Assembly (NCBI GenBank): GCA_012932865.1
Contig: SAXG01000014.1
Span: 952,740-1,016,739 of the forward strand
DNA from: Amylostereum areolatum
Lineage: Eukaryota; Basidiomycota; Agaricomycetes; Russulales; Stereaceae
Reading direction: 5' to 3'
DNA: 64,000 nucleotides
Positions 47,737 through 58,026 of the stretch are shown here, piece after piece. Each line of letters starts with the position of its first letter. Position 1 is the first letter of the stretch. Position numbers and translations under genes: made by a program. The notes under the pieces were generated by a model that did not search any database, had not been told where the DNA came from, and worked only from the letters and a program-made list of their open reading frames with translations.

Positions 47737-49921
47737 CTAGGACGCTTGGAAACCTACACCTTCTTCCCCCAGAGGCTTGCCTTGCGGCGTTGAGCAAATG
47801 GGAACACATTCCTCATAGCTGCCGTTGCTACCACTTGCTGAGGACGCAGAGCCAGTACCAAGCGACCACATCTCTGCGGACTCGTTGTTGGGAGTGGGGT
47901 TGGGAGTGGGGTTGTCAAAGGTGTCAAAAGTGTCTGGGAATGGTGGGGCAGGAGTCGGCAATATCACAGGGGCCATCATAATGTCGTCGAGGTGATCGTC
48001 CGGGATAAGTGGGAAAATATGTACCGATTCCTGGGTGAACGGAGGGGACAAAGGGTTGTGACTTATTGGGAACACTGTTGAGGAATCTGCATGGTTGATC
48101 GCCAGGCCAGAGCCAGAGAAATCAGCACTGGAGGAGGGAAGATCTAGAAAGACTCCTGTATTATCATTGAAAGCGCCGACAGCCTTGTCTTCTTCGACTA
48201 GAAGATCTTCAGAAAGTGTGCCAGGATGCTGAAAGTATGGTCAATTTGCTGTGTACAATAGAATGAGGAGATTTACAAACCCAATACAGTGGTCATGAAG
48301 GATGTTGAGTGCACTGAAGCTTGCAGTGGCTTCGTCCATTATTCCGGACTCTATCACTGGTGTCTTGGACCCGGCTAATGCAAGCTATGTAAGAGCGACT
48401 TCATTGTGAACTATTGAAAATTAAGACGTACCATTCTGACGCCTTGGACGCTTCAACGCCCTCTTCCTCTGTGCTGCACGAATCGATTCCTCCTCATCTT
48501 CTGGCTCGGTGTCACCACTTAGGTCAACTACAGTCGGCCTTTCCTGTAGGTGAAGGTTAGTTAGCATACATTCAACATGGCGGAATGTAGGACGTACTCT
48601 TTCCCTTTGTGTCCTCAGGACGGCGAAGAACTAGACCACAAGCTTGTTATACGTCCTTGATTGCGTCCAGTGCGCACAAGCCACTTTATGTAAGTGTCCA
48701 GGGTGAACGAAGGAATGATTCCTGAGATAAAATCAGTCACAGGACATTTTCAAAAAACAGGACGCCATTACCAATGTATATTGTTTGCTCCAGATAAGGT
48801 TTGTTCTTGGGAACACGATGCTCGAGCATGTCCTTTCCAGAGAGATCATCGCTCAACGCGCGCACTCCAAGGCGTTGATAGTCCTTGAAGAGAAGCACCC
48901 AGTAACACTCCGAGTCGTCATCAGGATTTGATAAAGGATGATGTTCGTCAAGGTAGTCATGTAGATCGGGAAAGTATACGCGCATACGTTGCTTGAGCAT
49001 CGTCATATCTTCAAAGTCAAAGAATTGGATGGGGGCACGGCCTTGAGATTCAGGGTCTGGGTCCCTTTTGATCCAGAGGCCTGTTTGACGAAGCCTCTCC
49101 ATTCCTTGAGAACGAGGAACAGAGGCACCATCTACAACCTTAGTGGACAGCCCATCTTCCTATGACAATATATTAGGATGCAGGCACATAGAATGATATG
49201 TCTACAATACGACTCACAGTAACTTCAGTCCAAAATGACGACCATATTTCCAACACAGAATTTGCCCGCCTGCAGTTGTCGAGGACTGTACGCTTTCCAG
49301 AAGCCAGTCTACAGGTAGGATATAGTAAGATGGTTAGAAAATCAGCATAGCGTACAGAGGACAATTTGCTTACGCACCTTCTTATCAGTTGACCTACAGC
49401 CACAGTAGAGACCTTCTTCCTTCCGCCCCCTCCTCACACCTTGCTTGCGTTGAGGCGGCGAGTAATCGCTATCGTCCTGGTCCAGGTCAGAAACACGCTG
49501 TTTCAAGCCGGCTGTGGCCTCCTGGCGTGCGAGGTCCAATTGATAGTGAGCCGATGAGGATGTCGATGAGGATGCTTGACTAGGACCTGTAGGATGTTTG
49601 CTATGCTTGCCTACGATGCGCAACATTAGCGACGTGCTGTCTGTTGATATAGGAGATGGTTTGGATAGCTTGTGGTTGGAAGAGGGGGGCCACTTGTGTC
49701 GAAGGTGAGGGGAGGGGAAGAGACGGTGCATGAGTTGATGTTTGGATCGACTGGAGGAGTAAAATTAGGAGAGCGGGGTCTACGCTAGCAAAGGGATGGA
49801 GAGATTTGGGATGACCACACGTGCGACAAAGGGGATCGTCTCCGCTCGCAGACTCAGAACTCTGGAAGGGAAAGCAGGTGCATGAGGCGTCAAACCGGCA
49901 AGTGAGGGTGTCGGCGGACAT
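47737..49921 (-). CDS. Cysteine-rich N-terminal, uncharacterised Agaricomycete protein
   Basis: Multi-exon gene starting MSADTLTCRFDASCTCFPF. The first 45 residues place cysteines and histidines as CxxxxxCxC...CRTCGHPKSLH, a likely zinc-binding module. Later exons carry SDYSPPQRKQGVRRGRKEEG (basic, nuclear-signal-like), GLWIKRDPDPESQGRAPIQF, a conserved-looking block around QRMRVYFPDLHDYLDEHHP, FFAVLRTQRERERPTVVDLS and a Pro/Ser/Asn-rich acidic C-terminus. The first intron is uncertain; a 93-nt intron after HPFAS restores frame. Proteins of this layout occur in many mushroom genomes without known function. The stop lies at 47737. It is downstream of, and on the same strand as, the integrase gene. 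Confidence 0.65.
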
Positions 49922-50203
49922 AGATGGAGGGGGAAAATTTGGGAATTGAGAGAAAGAGATGGGGGGAAGGGGGAGGAGGAGCAATAAGGGTGGCGAGAGA
50001 CCTTGTTTGGCGACGGCGGTTGTAGATATAGGCTCAAGAGGATGTGATTCTTGTGAAGATTGACCCTGGTCTGTTCTGTGACGGTGAGCCACGCAGTCCA
50101 GATCGCTTGTGCTTGCAAGGTACGCGGGCATAGGTCCTATTTAGAATATTGAGCTTCAAGCCGAGTCACCGAAGACCGACAGCGGACGTAACATACCGGG
50201 TAA

Positions 50204-52212
50204 CTATACCTGAAACATGGTAAGAACCTGGAGGGCTTGACACCAACGGATAGCTCTTGGGCGCCAAACTGCAATTGGAAGAGGAATAGTTATCGTCCGT
50301 GTACGACGGATGCCAAGTGGGATTGTGCCAGACGTTGGATATCCTCTAGGACCCCACTCGGCATCAGTGAGCCTCATATTATCTGGAATAATTCCCTGTT
50401 GCTGAACCTCCTGTAGCGCCATCCAAAAGGCGTCTTCTTCGGCTTGATTTCCAAGGAACGGGCTCCGATGCCGTGCGACGGGAATAGCTTCGTGGCGAAT
50501 GTTAGGTTGTTGGTCCGCATGAATCTGAGCGGCCAAGTTGTGATCGACCATGGGTTCTGTATCGGCTACAGAATCCAAATCTTCTTCATCCGACGCATGT
50601 CCTGCTCCCGTTTGACCCTCAGTGTGTGTGACAGAATTCCCATTGATACCGTAGCCAGCTTGTAGAAGTTCCGACGGGACTGTTGTATAGTCATCTGGAT
50701 TTCCAGATATACCTTGCTCTGTTAACGCCAAAAAACGCATATCCTAGACCAACCAATATCAGTGATCGTCTAAGAGAGACAAAATGTCCTACCTACCAGA
50801 GGTGTTTGATCTTGCGTTGTTGGGCCACTGACGCCGTGATGGTTCCACTCCTCCTGAAACTGAAGACAATCTGCGTCGATCTCATCAAGGAATAGTCGAT
50901 GGAGAAGCCATAAATGGTGTGGATTTCGCCGATTATGCTCGTGAATATCCTCAAGACGAATAAAAAAGGCCCGCCACGGACGTATGGCCTGCATACCCAA
51001 ATCGACCCATAGTCGCTCAATTCTTTGGTTGTTTGTTGAGCTGAGTTCATTTATTAGAACGATAGCACTAAAGTCAATATGAACAACACACCTGCCCCAC
51101 ATAAATGAGGCTCGATTTGCTCCATTCAGCAGAATCATTGTCACAGCCATATCTGCATTTTCACCACCACGATCTCCTCGCATCCTTGAAGGAACACCAA
51201 ACCTTTCAATCGCCTTTTCGAATAGACGAAGCACAGTGTTTGCTGTATTGTCAGTGCTTGCCTTGATACCGGTCACCTGTAGGCAGATGAGAATACATAG
51301 TGTAGAGAATAAAATTGGATAAGCCTACCGTTCGACAATAGCCATCAATAAACCCGTGGACAATGATGCCCCATTGAATTAGTTTATGACGACCATCTGC
51401 ATGCCAAAGATAGTTTGGACCTGGAACACTATACTTGCGCCGCTTGATTGTTGCCCTGCGTCGTAGAATCGTTCCGAGAGGATCAACCCTTTTGATCGAT
51501 GCAAGAACCCGGTCTTTAGGAACGCGCACCCCTTGAGTGAGAAGAAATGCTAGAACGAAGCGTTGACCTGCGACCGGCTTCATCAGCTTGTATGTGCGGA
51601 CAAGGTTGTCTAGTTCATCGTCTGATAATTCTGAAAACCGATGATGGAGACCGTGCTCGCGACGATGGCGATAGAGAGTGGAACGATGAATATGTAGAGT
51701 CTTGGACAGCTTATTGAGCTGTATCTTGCGGTGGGTAGATGTCGCCTCTTCGAGAAACTCCTTATTGATTATGTTCTTTGGACGTCCCCGCTTTCCGGTA
51801 TTCTCCTTTGTGATAGGATTGAGCCTGATTATCTTTTCTGTAGAGCTGGTGTGTAGCGTAAGCACGGCGAGGAGATATAGGCTCTAAGCTCTAAAGAAAT
51901 GTGAACGCACGTATGTCTGACAGCATCTGCTGCCTCATTCAACTGCTTGATCGCCTGGCCCAACTGTGTCGCACAATGTTCAACCCAAGGGAGGCTCTCC
52001 ACTTCAGCAGCGAGAGCGATAAGAATGGGGACCATATCGTCCTGAAGCCTTTTCGAAAGGACACGTAGCCTCAGTGGTTCAGAGTCCTCCTGTCGAAGGA
52101 TACGAATTGCCTGGTGATAAGCATCGGAAAGATTACGGTGAAGAGCCTGGACTTCATGGGGCCACTGTCGTTCAGCAGGAAGCCTCGGAAAGTTGAGAGG
52201 TAGAGAAGCCAT
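50204..52212 (-). CDS. Integrase-core (DDE) domain protein
   Basis: Exons 52212-51911, 51845-51329, 51276-51092, 51040-50797 and 50743-50204 join to 595 residues. A helical N-terminus precedes a helix-turn-helix-like segment (TLHIHRSTLYRHRREHG) and an RNase H-fold integrase core. The acidic triad is visible: Asp251 in YLWHADGRH, Asp308 in MRGDRGGEN and Glu343 in NNQRIERLW, with 34 residues between the last two. The C-terminus is acidic. This matches the integrase-core family found as intron-bearing genes in Agaricomycetes. It could be a domesticated transposase or part of a mobile element; I see no clear terminal repeats. Two in-frame ATGs lie upstream (52260, 52305). The C-terminus could extend past the stop through an intron starting at 50208. 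Confidence 0.85.
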
Positions 52213-52369
52213 GCGAGACGGAGGTTGTGGTGTGGTGATGCAAGAAGAACGATGATCCATTTGATTGTACTGTGCGCAGTATATGTTAACATGCACCCGC
52301 CACATTTTTGTACACGACTCACCTATATTATCCTGACTCCACGTCTCTCTTGTGCCAGCTCATTCCACC

Positions 52370-53357
52370 ATGCAGTCCATACCGCCTACTGTTGGATGGT
52401 CCATCACATCGGCAGAGCCAATTTTGTCCCAATCTCATTATTATGAGCGATACGCTATCTTTCAAGTACGCCGTGGTTTCGAGTCTTTGTAGGTGTCATT
52501 TCTGATCCATCGGTCCAGGTTGAGAACGTGTACTTCAAACTACCTGTTGATATGCTTCGTCAGCGTATCAGTGTTATCAACGACATGTTCACGATCCCAC
52601 CTCCGGAGGATGCTATCGAGGGAAGCGACAACGAACATGCTATCCAGCTTCCCGGAGCCACTGCCAAGCAATTTAGCTTTCTCGCAGATTTTCTGTTTCG
52701 ACCGTAAGCCACATTTCCTCCTGTAGAATGAAACTGTCTTGATGCCAACATACCAGAAGAGATTTGACGACAAACAACTTTGATGCACTTTGCGCTCTAC
52801 TCCATCTTGACCATTTGTGGACGATTCCCGATGCGCGCGACTTTGCACTAGACGATCTTCCCCGATGTCCCGAGTGGGACACTTCCTACCAGCTTGTGTT
52901 TGCAGTCCGATACGACATCCCCGAGTGGATCGAGCCTGCGTTTTGGGACTTGGTCAACCGTTCCTACGCCAAATTTGTCCCTCATCATCTCGAAATTCTT
53001 GGACCATTGTTCTACGTCATCTTCCAGGCCAGAGAAAAGATCGCTCGGCACCGTGAAGATATTGCAACCGACGTGCCACCATTTGAAGCTGGATCTGTAT
53101 GCAACAATCCTGCACGATGCGAGATGACATGGGAACGGACGTGGTTCAATGGAGTGACGAAGTCGCTGCTTCATCCTGAGCAGAACCTAACCGGACGTCA
53201 GGTTTTGGAGTCGCTTGAGGCTGCCGTAGGGAAGGTTGATGGACTCTGCATCACTTGCCATGTTCACAGCATGCGTAAGGTGAAGGAGGCTGGTGTATTG
53301 ACTCTTGAAGAGGATATCTTCGCCAACTTCATGGCGGAGTTGACTTCTCAGGTGTAG
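52370..53357 (+). CDS. BTB/POZ domain protein
   Basis: Exons 52370-52465, 52519-52703 and 52757-53357 join to 293 residues. Residues about 22-95 form a BTB/POZ fold of the mushroom type: YYERYAIFQVENVYFKLPVD, then INDMFTIPPPEDA and HAIQLPGATAKQFSFLADFL. The C-terminal two thirds are helical with conserved-looking cysteines (NNPARCEMTWERTW, GLCITCHVH). Such proteins form a large, mostly uncharacterised expansion in Agaricomycetes; BTB domains mediate dimerisation and often Cul3 binding. The start codon is 157 bp from that of the divergent integrase gene, so both share a very short promoter. Confidence 0.85.
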
Positions 53358-54546
53358 TTTATGGCTATCATACTCTGGTCGTACTCGGCTTGGAAATTAA
53401 CTTGCTGTGTGCGAATGGAATAGAGAGATAGGACGTGCTAAGTTACACCTGCACAGGCTAGTGGCCCCATCTTCTCCATTCATCACCCCATGCTCCCCAC
53501 TGTGTCACTCTTCTGCACCACACTACGCAGTGATCGCCCATGCGTTGCATGTTACTGGGAGCCCGGACTCGAAGATACAATGTCCTTTTGCGTCCGATGA
53601 ACGGAAGCTAGGGGGGAAAGGGTAAGCAGACCGTCCCCTGATTGATAGAGAAATAAACTCACCAGCAATGTACACGCGTGCAACTGCACCCTATTCAGGC
53701 CCACCGACTCTCCACGACTTGATGCTGCAGGCTGATTTTGCGCGATCCGTGACGCGTCCGAGAGCGTCCCCGTCCCCGCCTCCGCCTCAAATGCGTCGAA
53801 AAATGCCATGAGCCCGAGCGCGTCCCTGTCGAACCTCGGCACTGTTGTCCACGTCCCGCTCCTCCACCGTGGCTGTCAGCACCTGCGCCTGCGCCATCGT
53901 CTGCGGTGTCGGCGTGAATTTTGATTTGGACAGGGAGGAAGCAGGAGGGGGGTGGGGCGGCACGCTGGCCCAGAGGGAGGCGGAGGAGCGCACTTTGCGG
54001 AGTGTGGCAAGCGCGGTCGCAGTTTGGTGTCGGCGGTTGGTGCACTTGGTTACAACGACGATGAAGTGGTTGATTGGTTGGTTAGGTAGACACTGTTGCA
54101 GGACGCTCAATGAGATGACGTTCTTTGATGATCCTCAAGGCAGACTCTGGCGAGAGGAGGGCGTCAGCGGAACGGTTCAAAGCGACGAAACGGGGGACGG
54201 ACCTGGCGAGCCCATCTGTAGCATCCCGCTACGGGCTAGGCGGGCTCCCAGTGCCAGTTCGTGCACAGCCACAGCCACAGGAGCAGGTGGCGGCTCCGAA
54301 AGGACGGCACCATGCGGAAGTGACGCCTGAGTTGATCAACAGGCTGTAGGCCCGTTTCGGCGAGGGCGTGGCTTGTCGGAATGACGTAGGGGCCCGGGCT
54401 CGGCGACGAAGGGGGAGATGAAAAGGGACAAGTAGAATGTTCTAGAAAAGAATTAAGGTGTAGATGTGGGCGACGTCGGAGCGACCTCGAGGCGCACAGC
54501 CATCAGCTTTGTGCCTCGTGTCTCTCAACGCAGCAGGGGGCATGAG
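53358..54546. other. Intergenic with possible lone exon
   Basis: On the minus strand about 53880-53662 a frame with VPRFDRDALGLMAFFDAFE ends in a good GTGAGT donor and begins after a CTGACAG acceptor, so it may be an exon of an unresolved gene. The rest shows nothing. Confidence 0.3.
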
Positions 54547-57138
54547 TTAGAGGGTACACTCATGGACCGGGTTCCACAACGAAACCTGCAACCTGTCCGA
54601 GCCCACCAGCACGTCGCCGAAGCTCGGATGCATGAGGAGAGCCCGGAACGGCACGTCACCCAGAGGGCTCAGCGCTTTGTTACTGCTTCGCTGCAGTCGC
54701 GGTCCTTTGTGCAAGCTCAACACCATGCTCTCTAGGTCAAGAGGACAAGGGGATGGTAGTGGTTCTAGGGAAAGTCGTGTACGTGGCAAAGAAGACGAAG
54801 CGCGAAGCGATGAGATTCTCATGGAGTTACAGCCGAATATATGTACATATATATATATATATATATAAGTGTCTGTTTCCGTCCCGCTGCCATCCAATGG
54901 GACATCGTGCATGGCAAGAGTGGCGGATGGCGAGGGTGAAGTTGTGCGCGACGAGGGCGCGCGGGTAAGGTATCTGTGTTTTTGATAAGTTTCCTTCTAG
55001 GGTGGGAGACGCTTGCGCTTACCTTCGTCTCTTCTAGGATCCCCCCATGGTGCTTTGGACGAGGCTGAACGCGACCGACATTGTCGCGGCGTGCGACGCA
55101 CAGGCGCACAGCGTCGGTCGCGTCTAGTGTCGGAATGGGGGTGTCGCGGGAGAGAGGCCGCCGTCCCGCCCGTCGCCACGCGCTCGCCGTCCCGCTCGTC
55201 GTCACCCGCCCGCCGCCGCGCCCCCGCCCGCGCGTAAAGACCCGGGAGGCCATGTTCTCGCAATGGGCGCGTTCGGGTTTGCGGGCTACTGGGGCGCACG
55301 TGTGGGAGGAGCGCTCGACCGAGCTCATCGCGCAGAAGCGCGCGCAGATTGCGGAGCGGAGGAGAAGGCGGTGGAGGTGTCGGGGAACGCGGGGCTCGCG
55401 GCGGCATTGCAAGCGCGAGCGGAGCAGGACATGTTCATGCCGTTGTTCGCATTGTGAGTGTGTTGAGGGCGCGCGTCGGGGGAGGGAGGCGATGAGGGAG
55501 TACCACGTCACGACCGACGTTCGCGTGGGGAACGGTGATGCGAAGATGGTGAGTATCTTGTAAAGGTGTCGAGGTATATGCGGCTCACCTTTGTCCTTTT
55601 CCAGCGGTTCCCCCACGCTCACGGATCTCCCTCCAGCTGTCGGAATGCGTGGGGTGTGTGGGTGGATGGGCCTAAGACGGGGGTTTGGCCGCCCGCGCAG
55701 CGAGGAGGCGGGGGGGGGGGGGGGGTGTCCACTGTCTTCAGTGTGCGTCTGCGCGACCAGAGCGGGAGCACACAGCGCGCGCACGCGACGGCGGTGCGGA
55801 CGTAGTGCGTGCTCCAGGCGTCTTCGCCTGCGAGCCCGCGGGAGGCGTCCGGGCCCCAGTCCTCCCATGGCACCTCCGAGTTGGCGGTGGTGTCGTCTGC
55901 GTCCGTGGCGCGAGGCCCGGCGATTGTCCGCGCTCCGGGTACTGTGCGTCATCGTCGAGCCGGGCTTGGGACTGGTCGCACGTGCTGCGCTCGACATGGC
56001 CGACGCGTTGCGGGCGTGGGGAGACGTCGTGGTAGAGGTGAGCGTTCCGTTGCGAAGGATGGGCTTGGGGGAGGCAGTCCGGGCGGGCGCGTCGATGGCC
56101 TCCTTGATGTCGGGGGTAAAATGGGTAGGCTCTGACGCGGTGAGGGGAGGTGTCGTGTCGGCGGGAGAAGACACGCCGGCACCTGCGGCAAGGACGGCGG
56201 GATGCTGAGGCGGCGGATCCAACGCTTTCTCGTCCTGGGCAGGTGGAGTGGCCAAGGGAGCGGGTGGACCACCGACGGCAACCGAAGGTTGTCGGTGAAC
56301 GTCTGCAGCAGTATCTGGTTCTGACTTGGTAACGGTGCTTTCACTGACGTGTTCGACAAAGCGAGGTGGTTGTTCGGAAGTCGGAGCGAACGCGACGGTG
56401 GTGTCGGTGGTTGGAGCCTCTGACGCTGTTTCGGTGGCATGCGTGAGTGTAGGCTCGGCGATGGGGGGTCCTCCCATGGCACCTCCGAGTTGGCGGTGGT
56501 GTCGTCTGCGTCCGTGGCGCGAGGCCCGGCGAGGACGCGCACGAGGCGGGCGGAGTCAAATGAGGGCCATTTGAGAGACATCTTGAGCGCGAGGACGCGC
56601 GTCTCGGCACATCGGGCTCGTAGGCTGAGGCTGCCATGCGGAGGGAGACGTTGGTGTCGTCGAGGGGGCTGTCGGCTGGAAGGGCCAGACGGACGGGAGG
56701 GGCTGGAGCGGAGTCACCCAGCCTGAGGGCGTGGATGGCGAGGTGAGCCAATTGGGCGAGGGGGGCGTTATTGATCGGTTGGTGGGCGCGGGAGACGACA
56801 GCGTGCGCGTCGTCGAGAAAGACGAAACCGTCGAGGCCTTTTGCTTTGGGATCCTGAGGCGCGAGCGGGAGATCAGCCGACCGTCGGGTGCTCGTTCGCG
56901 TTCGAATGAAGGATATGTGCGAGGGAGGAAGGGCGAGGGGGGGGACTCGGAGACGGCGGCCGGATTTGTGCTGGGAGTTGCGGCAGAGGGTCTCGCGGAG
57001 GAGACGCTCTGAGCGGGAGGGGGCTCGAAGGAAGTCGAGGTTGATGGGACTGGGACCGGGGCCTGCACCGAGAGTGTGGGCGTGCGTGTAGGGGGGTTTT
57101 GAGGGGCTGTGGTGGAGGGAGGTGGGGGAAGGGGACAT
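54547..57138 (-). CDS. Proline-rich locus with duplicated segment, exon structure unresolved
   Basis: A candidate start MSPSPTSLHHSPSKPPYTHA at 57138 opens a Pro/Ser-rich frame. Coding-like blocks follow in order: GLDGFVFLDDAHAVVSRAHQ, NNAPLAQLAHLAIHALRLGD, LALKMSLKWPSFDSARLVRV, a Ser/Thr/Pro/Glu-rich stretch, STHYVRTAVACARCVLPLWS, then DTPIPTLDATDAVRLCVARR before a GTAAGC donor. The last exon ends with FRALLMHPSFGDVLVGSDRL to a stop at 54547. That last block resembles a WD-type blade, which is weak evidence. The blocks lie in different frames, so several introns or lesions must be placed. A 65-bp segment is duplicated inside, and an (AT)n tract lies near the 3' end. I cannot give a family. 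Confidence 0.4.
54846..54867. repeat. (AT)n microsatellite
   Basis: About ten AT units, inside the 3' part of the proline-rich locus; probably intronic. Confidence 0.85.
55859..55923 (+). repeat. 65-bp direct repeat, copy 1
   Basis: Identical to 56468-56532, running from GTCCTCCCATGG to GAGGCCCGGCGA. On the minus strand it encodes GPRATDADDTTANSEVPWED. Confidence 0.85.
56468..56532 (+). repeat. 65-bp direct repeat, copy 2
   Basis: Second identical copy, 609 bp (3 x 203) from copy 1; flanking sequence is unrelated. Confidence 0.85.
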
Positions 57139-58026
57139 GGCGAGGGTGGGACGAACGGGGGTGCCAGTCGAGGGAGGAGCGGGAGGGGAGGTGGCCGAGG
57201 CCGAGGCTGAGGGCGCGGGGGCACAGTGGGGAGGGAGTGTTGGGCGTTGGGTAAGGACACGGGTGGGACGCGTGGGAGCGGGTGCGAGGTGGGGTGAGGA
57301 CGTAGGTGATCGTGGCCGGGGTGGTACGCATGGAGGAGGGGATGGTAGGGCTGTGGGCACCGTTCCGCGTGATCAGCGACACGGTGCACGGTTGAGGTGC
57401 GGGCGGAATAGCGCAGCTGGGCGATAAACGGGGCCAGCGGACGGAGAGCGGTGGTCGTGTGGGGGCGGTGCGAAGGATCGGACAGTGGGCCTACAACTAT
57501 TAGGGGGTGCACACGAGTCGCGACGGAGGAGGTCAATTGGTGGGAAAGAAGAAAACAAAGACCCAATAAACGCACCAAGTTATAGTGTTTGTCCTAACCG
57601 GAATCGCGTAGGCTTTGACCTTAAAGAGTCGCCATGAAGAGCGGTGGTCAATCTTCCGGGGACTGGGAGAGACACTGGACGCCGTCGCAGCGTAACTAGC
57701 GAGAAGAAACAAATAATGAGATGAGTCAAACTCGATCGGAGACGAAGGAAAATGCACCTTGAATTCTGCTGTTGGAATGGCCAGAGATTTGAATGCGTAC
57801 AGGAGGGTGGGGGCCCGGGGGTGATGAGAGTTGGAAGAGCAGATAAACAAGTCGAAGTCACACTCGACGCGCGCAGACGGACTTGATCGTGGCTTCGTTC
57901 GCACCATCATCATCGATCTCCACTACCTCTCTGCCTCTACGTGCTTTGCTTCTCCGCCTGGTGAGTACAGTGTATATATTGATGATGCTAATGAACTAAC
58001 AGCATACACCCCTTCCCAGTACCACG
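57139..58026. other. Divergent promoter region and 5'-UTR intron of the oxygenase gene
   Basis: Between the proline-rich locus and the plus-strand oxygenase gene. A probable 5'-UTR intron, GTGAGT...TTCCCAG, spans 57961-58019, just before the ATG at 58027. Left of 57500 the proline-rich frames continue and may hold further 5' exons of that locus. Confidence 0.5.

Noticed and set aside
49340..49921. 25-nt intron in the cysteine-rich gene
   Set aside because: A 93-nt intron after HPFAS with normal borders also restores the frame, so a mini-intron is not needed.
47700..53400. LTR retrotransposon around the integrase
   Set aside because: No reverse transcriptase, RNase H, gag or long terminal repeats seen; the integrase gene has introns.
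54547..54700. Firm WD40-repeat call for the last exon of the proline-rich locus
   Set aside because: Only one weak blade-like stretch; no repeated WD or GH pattern could be placed upstream.
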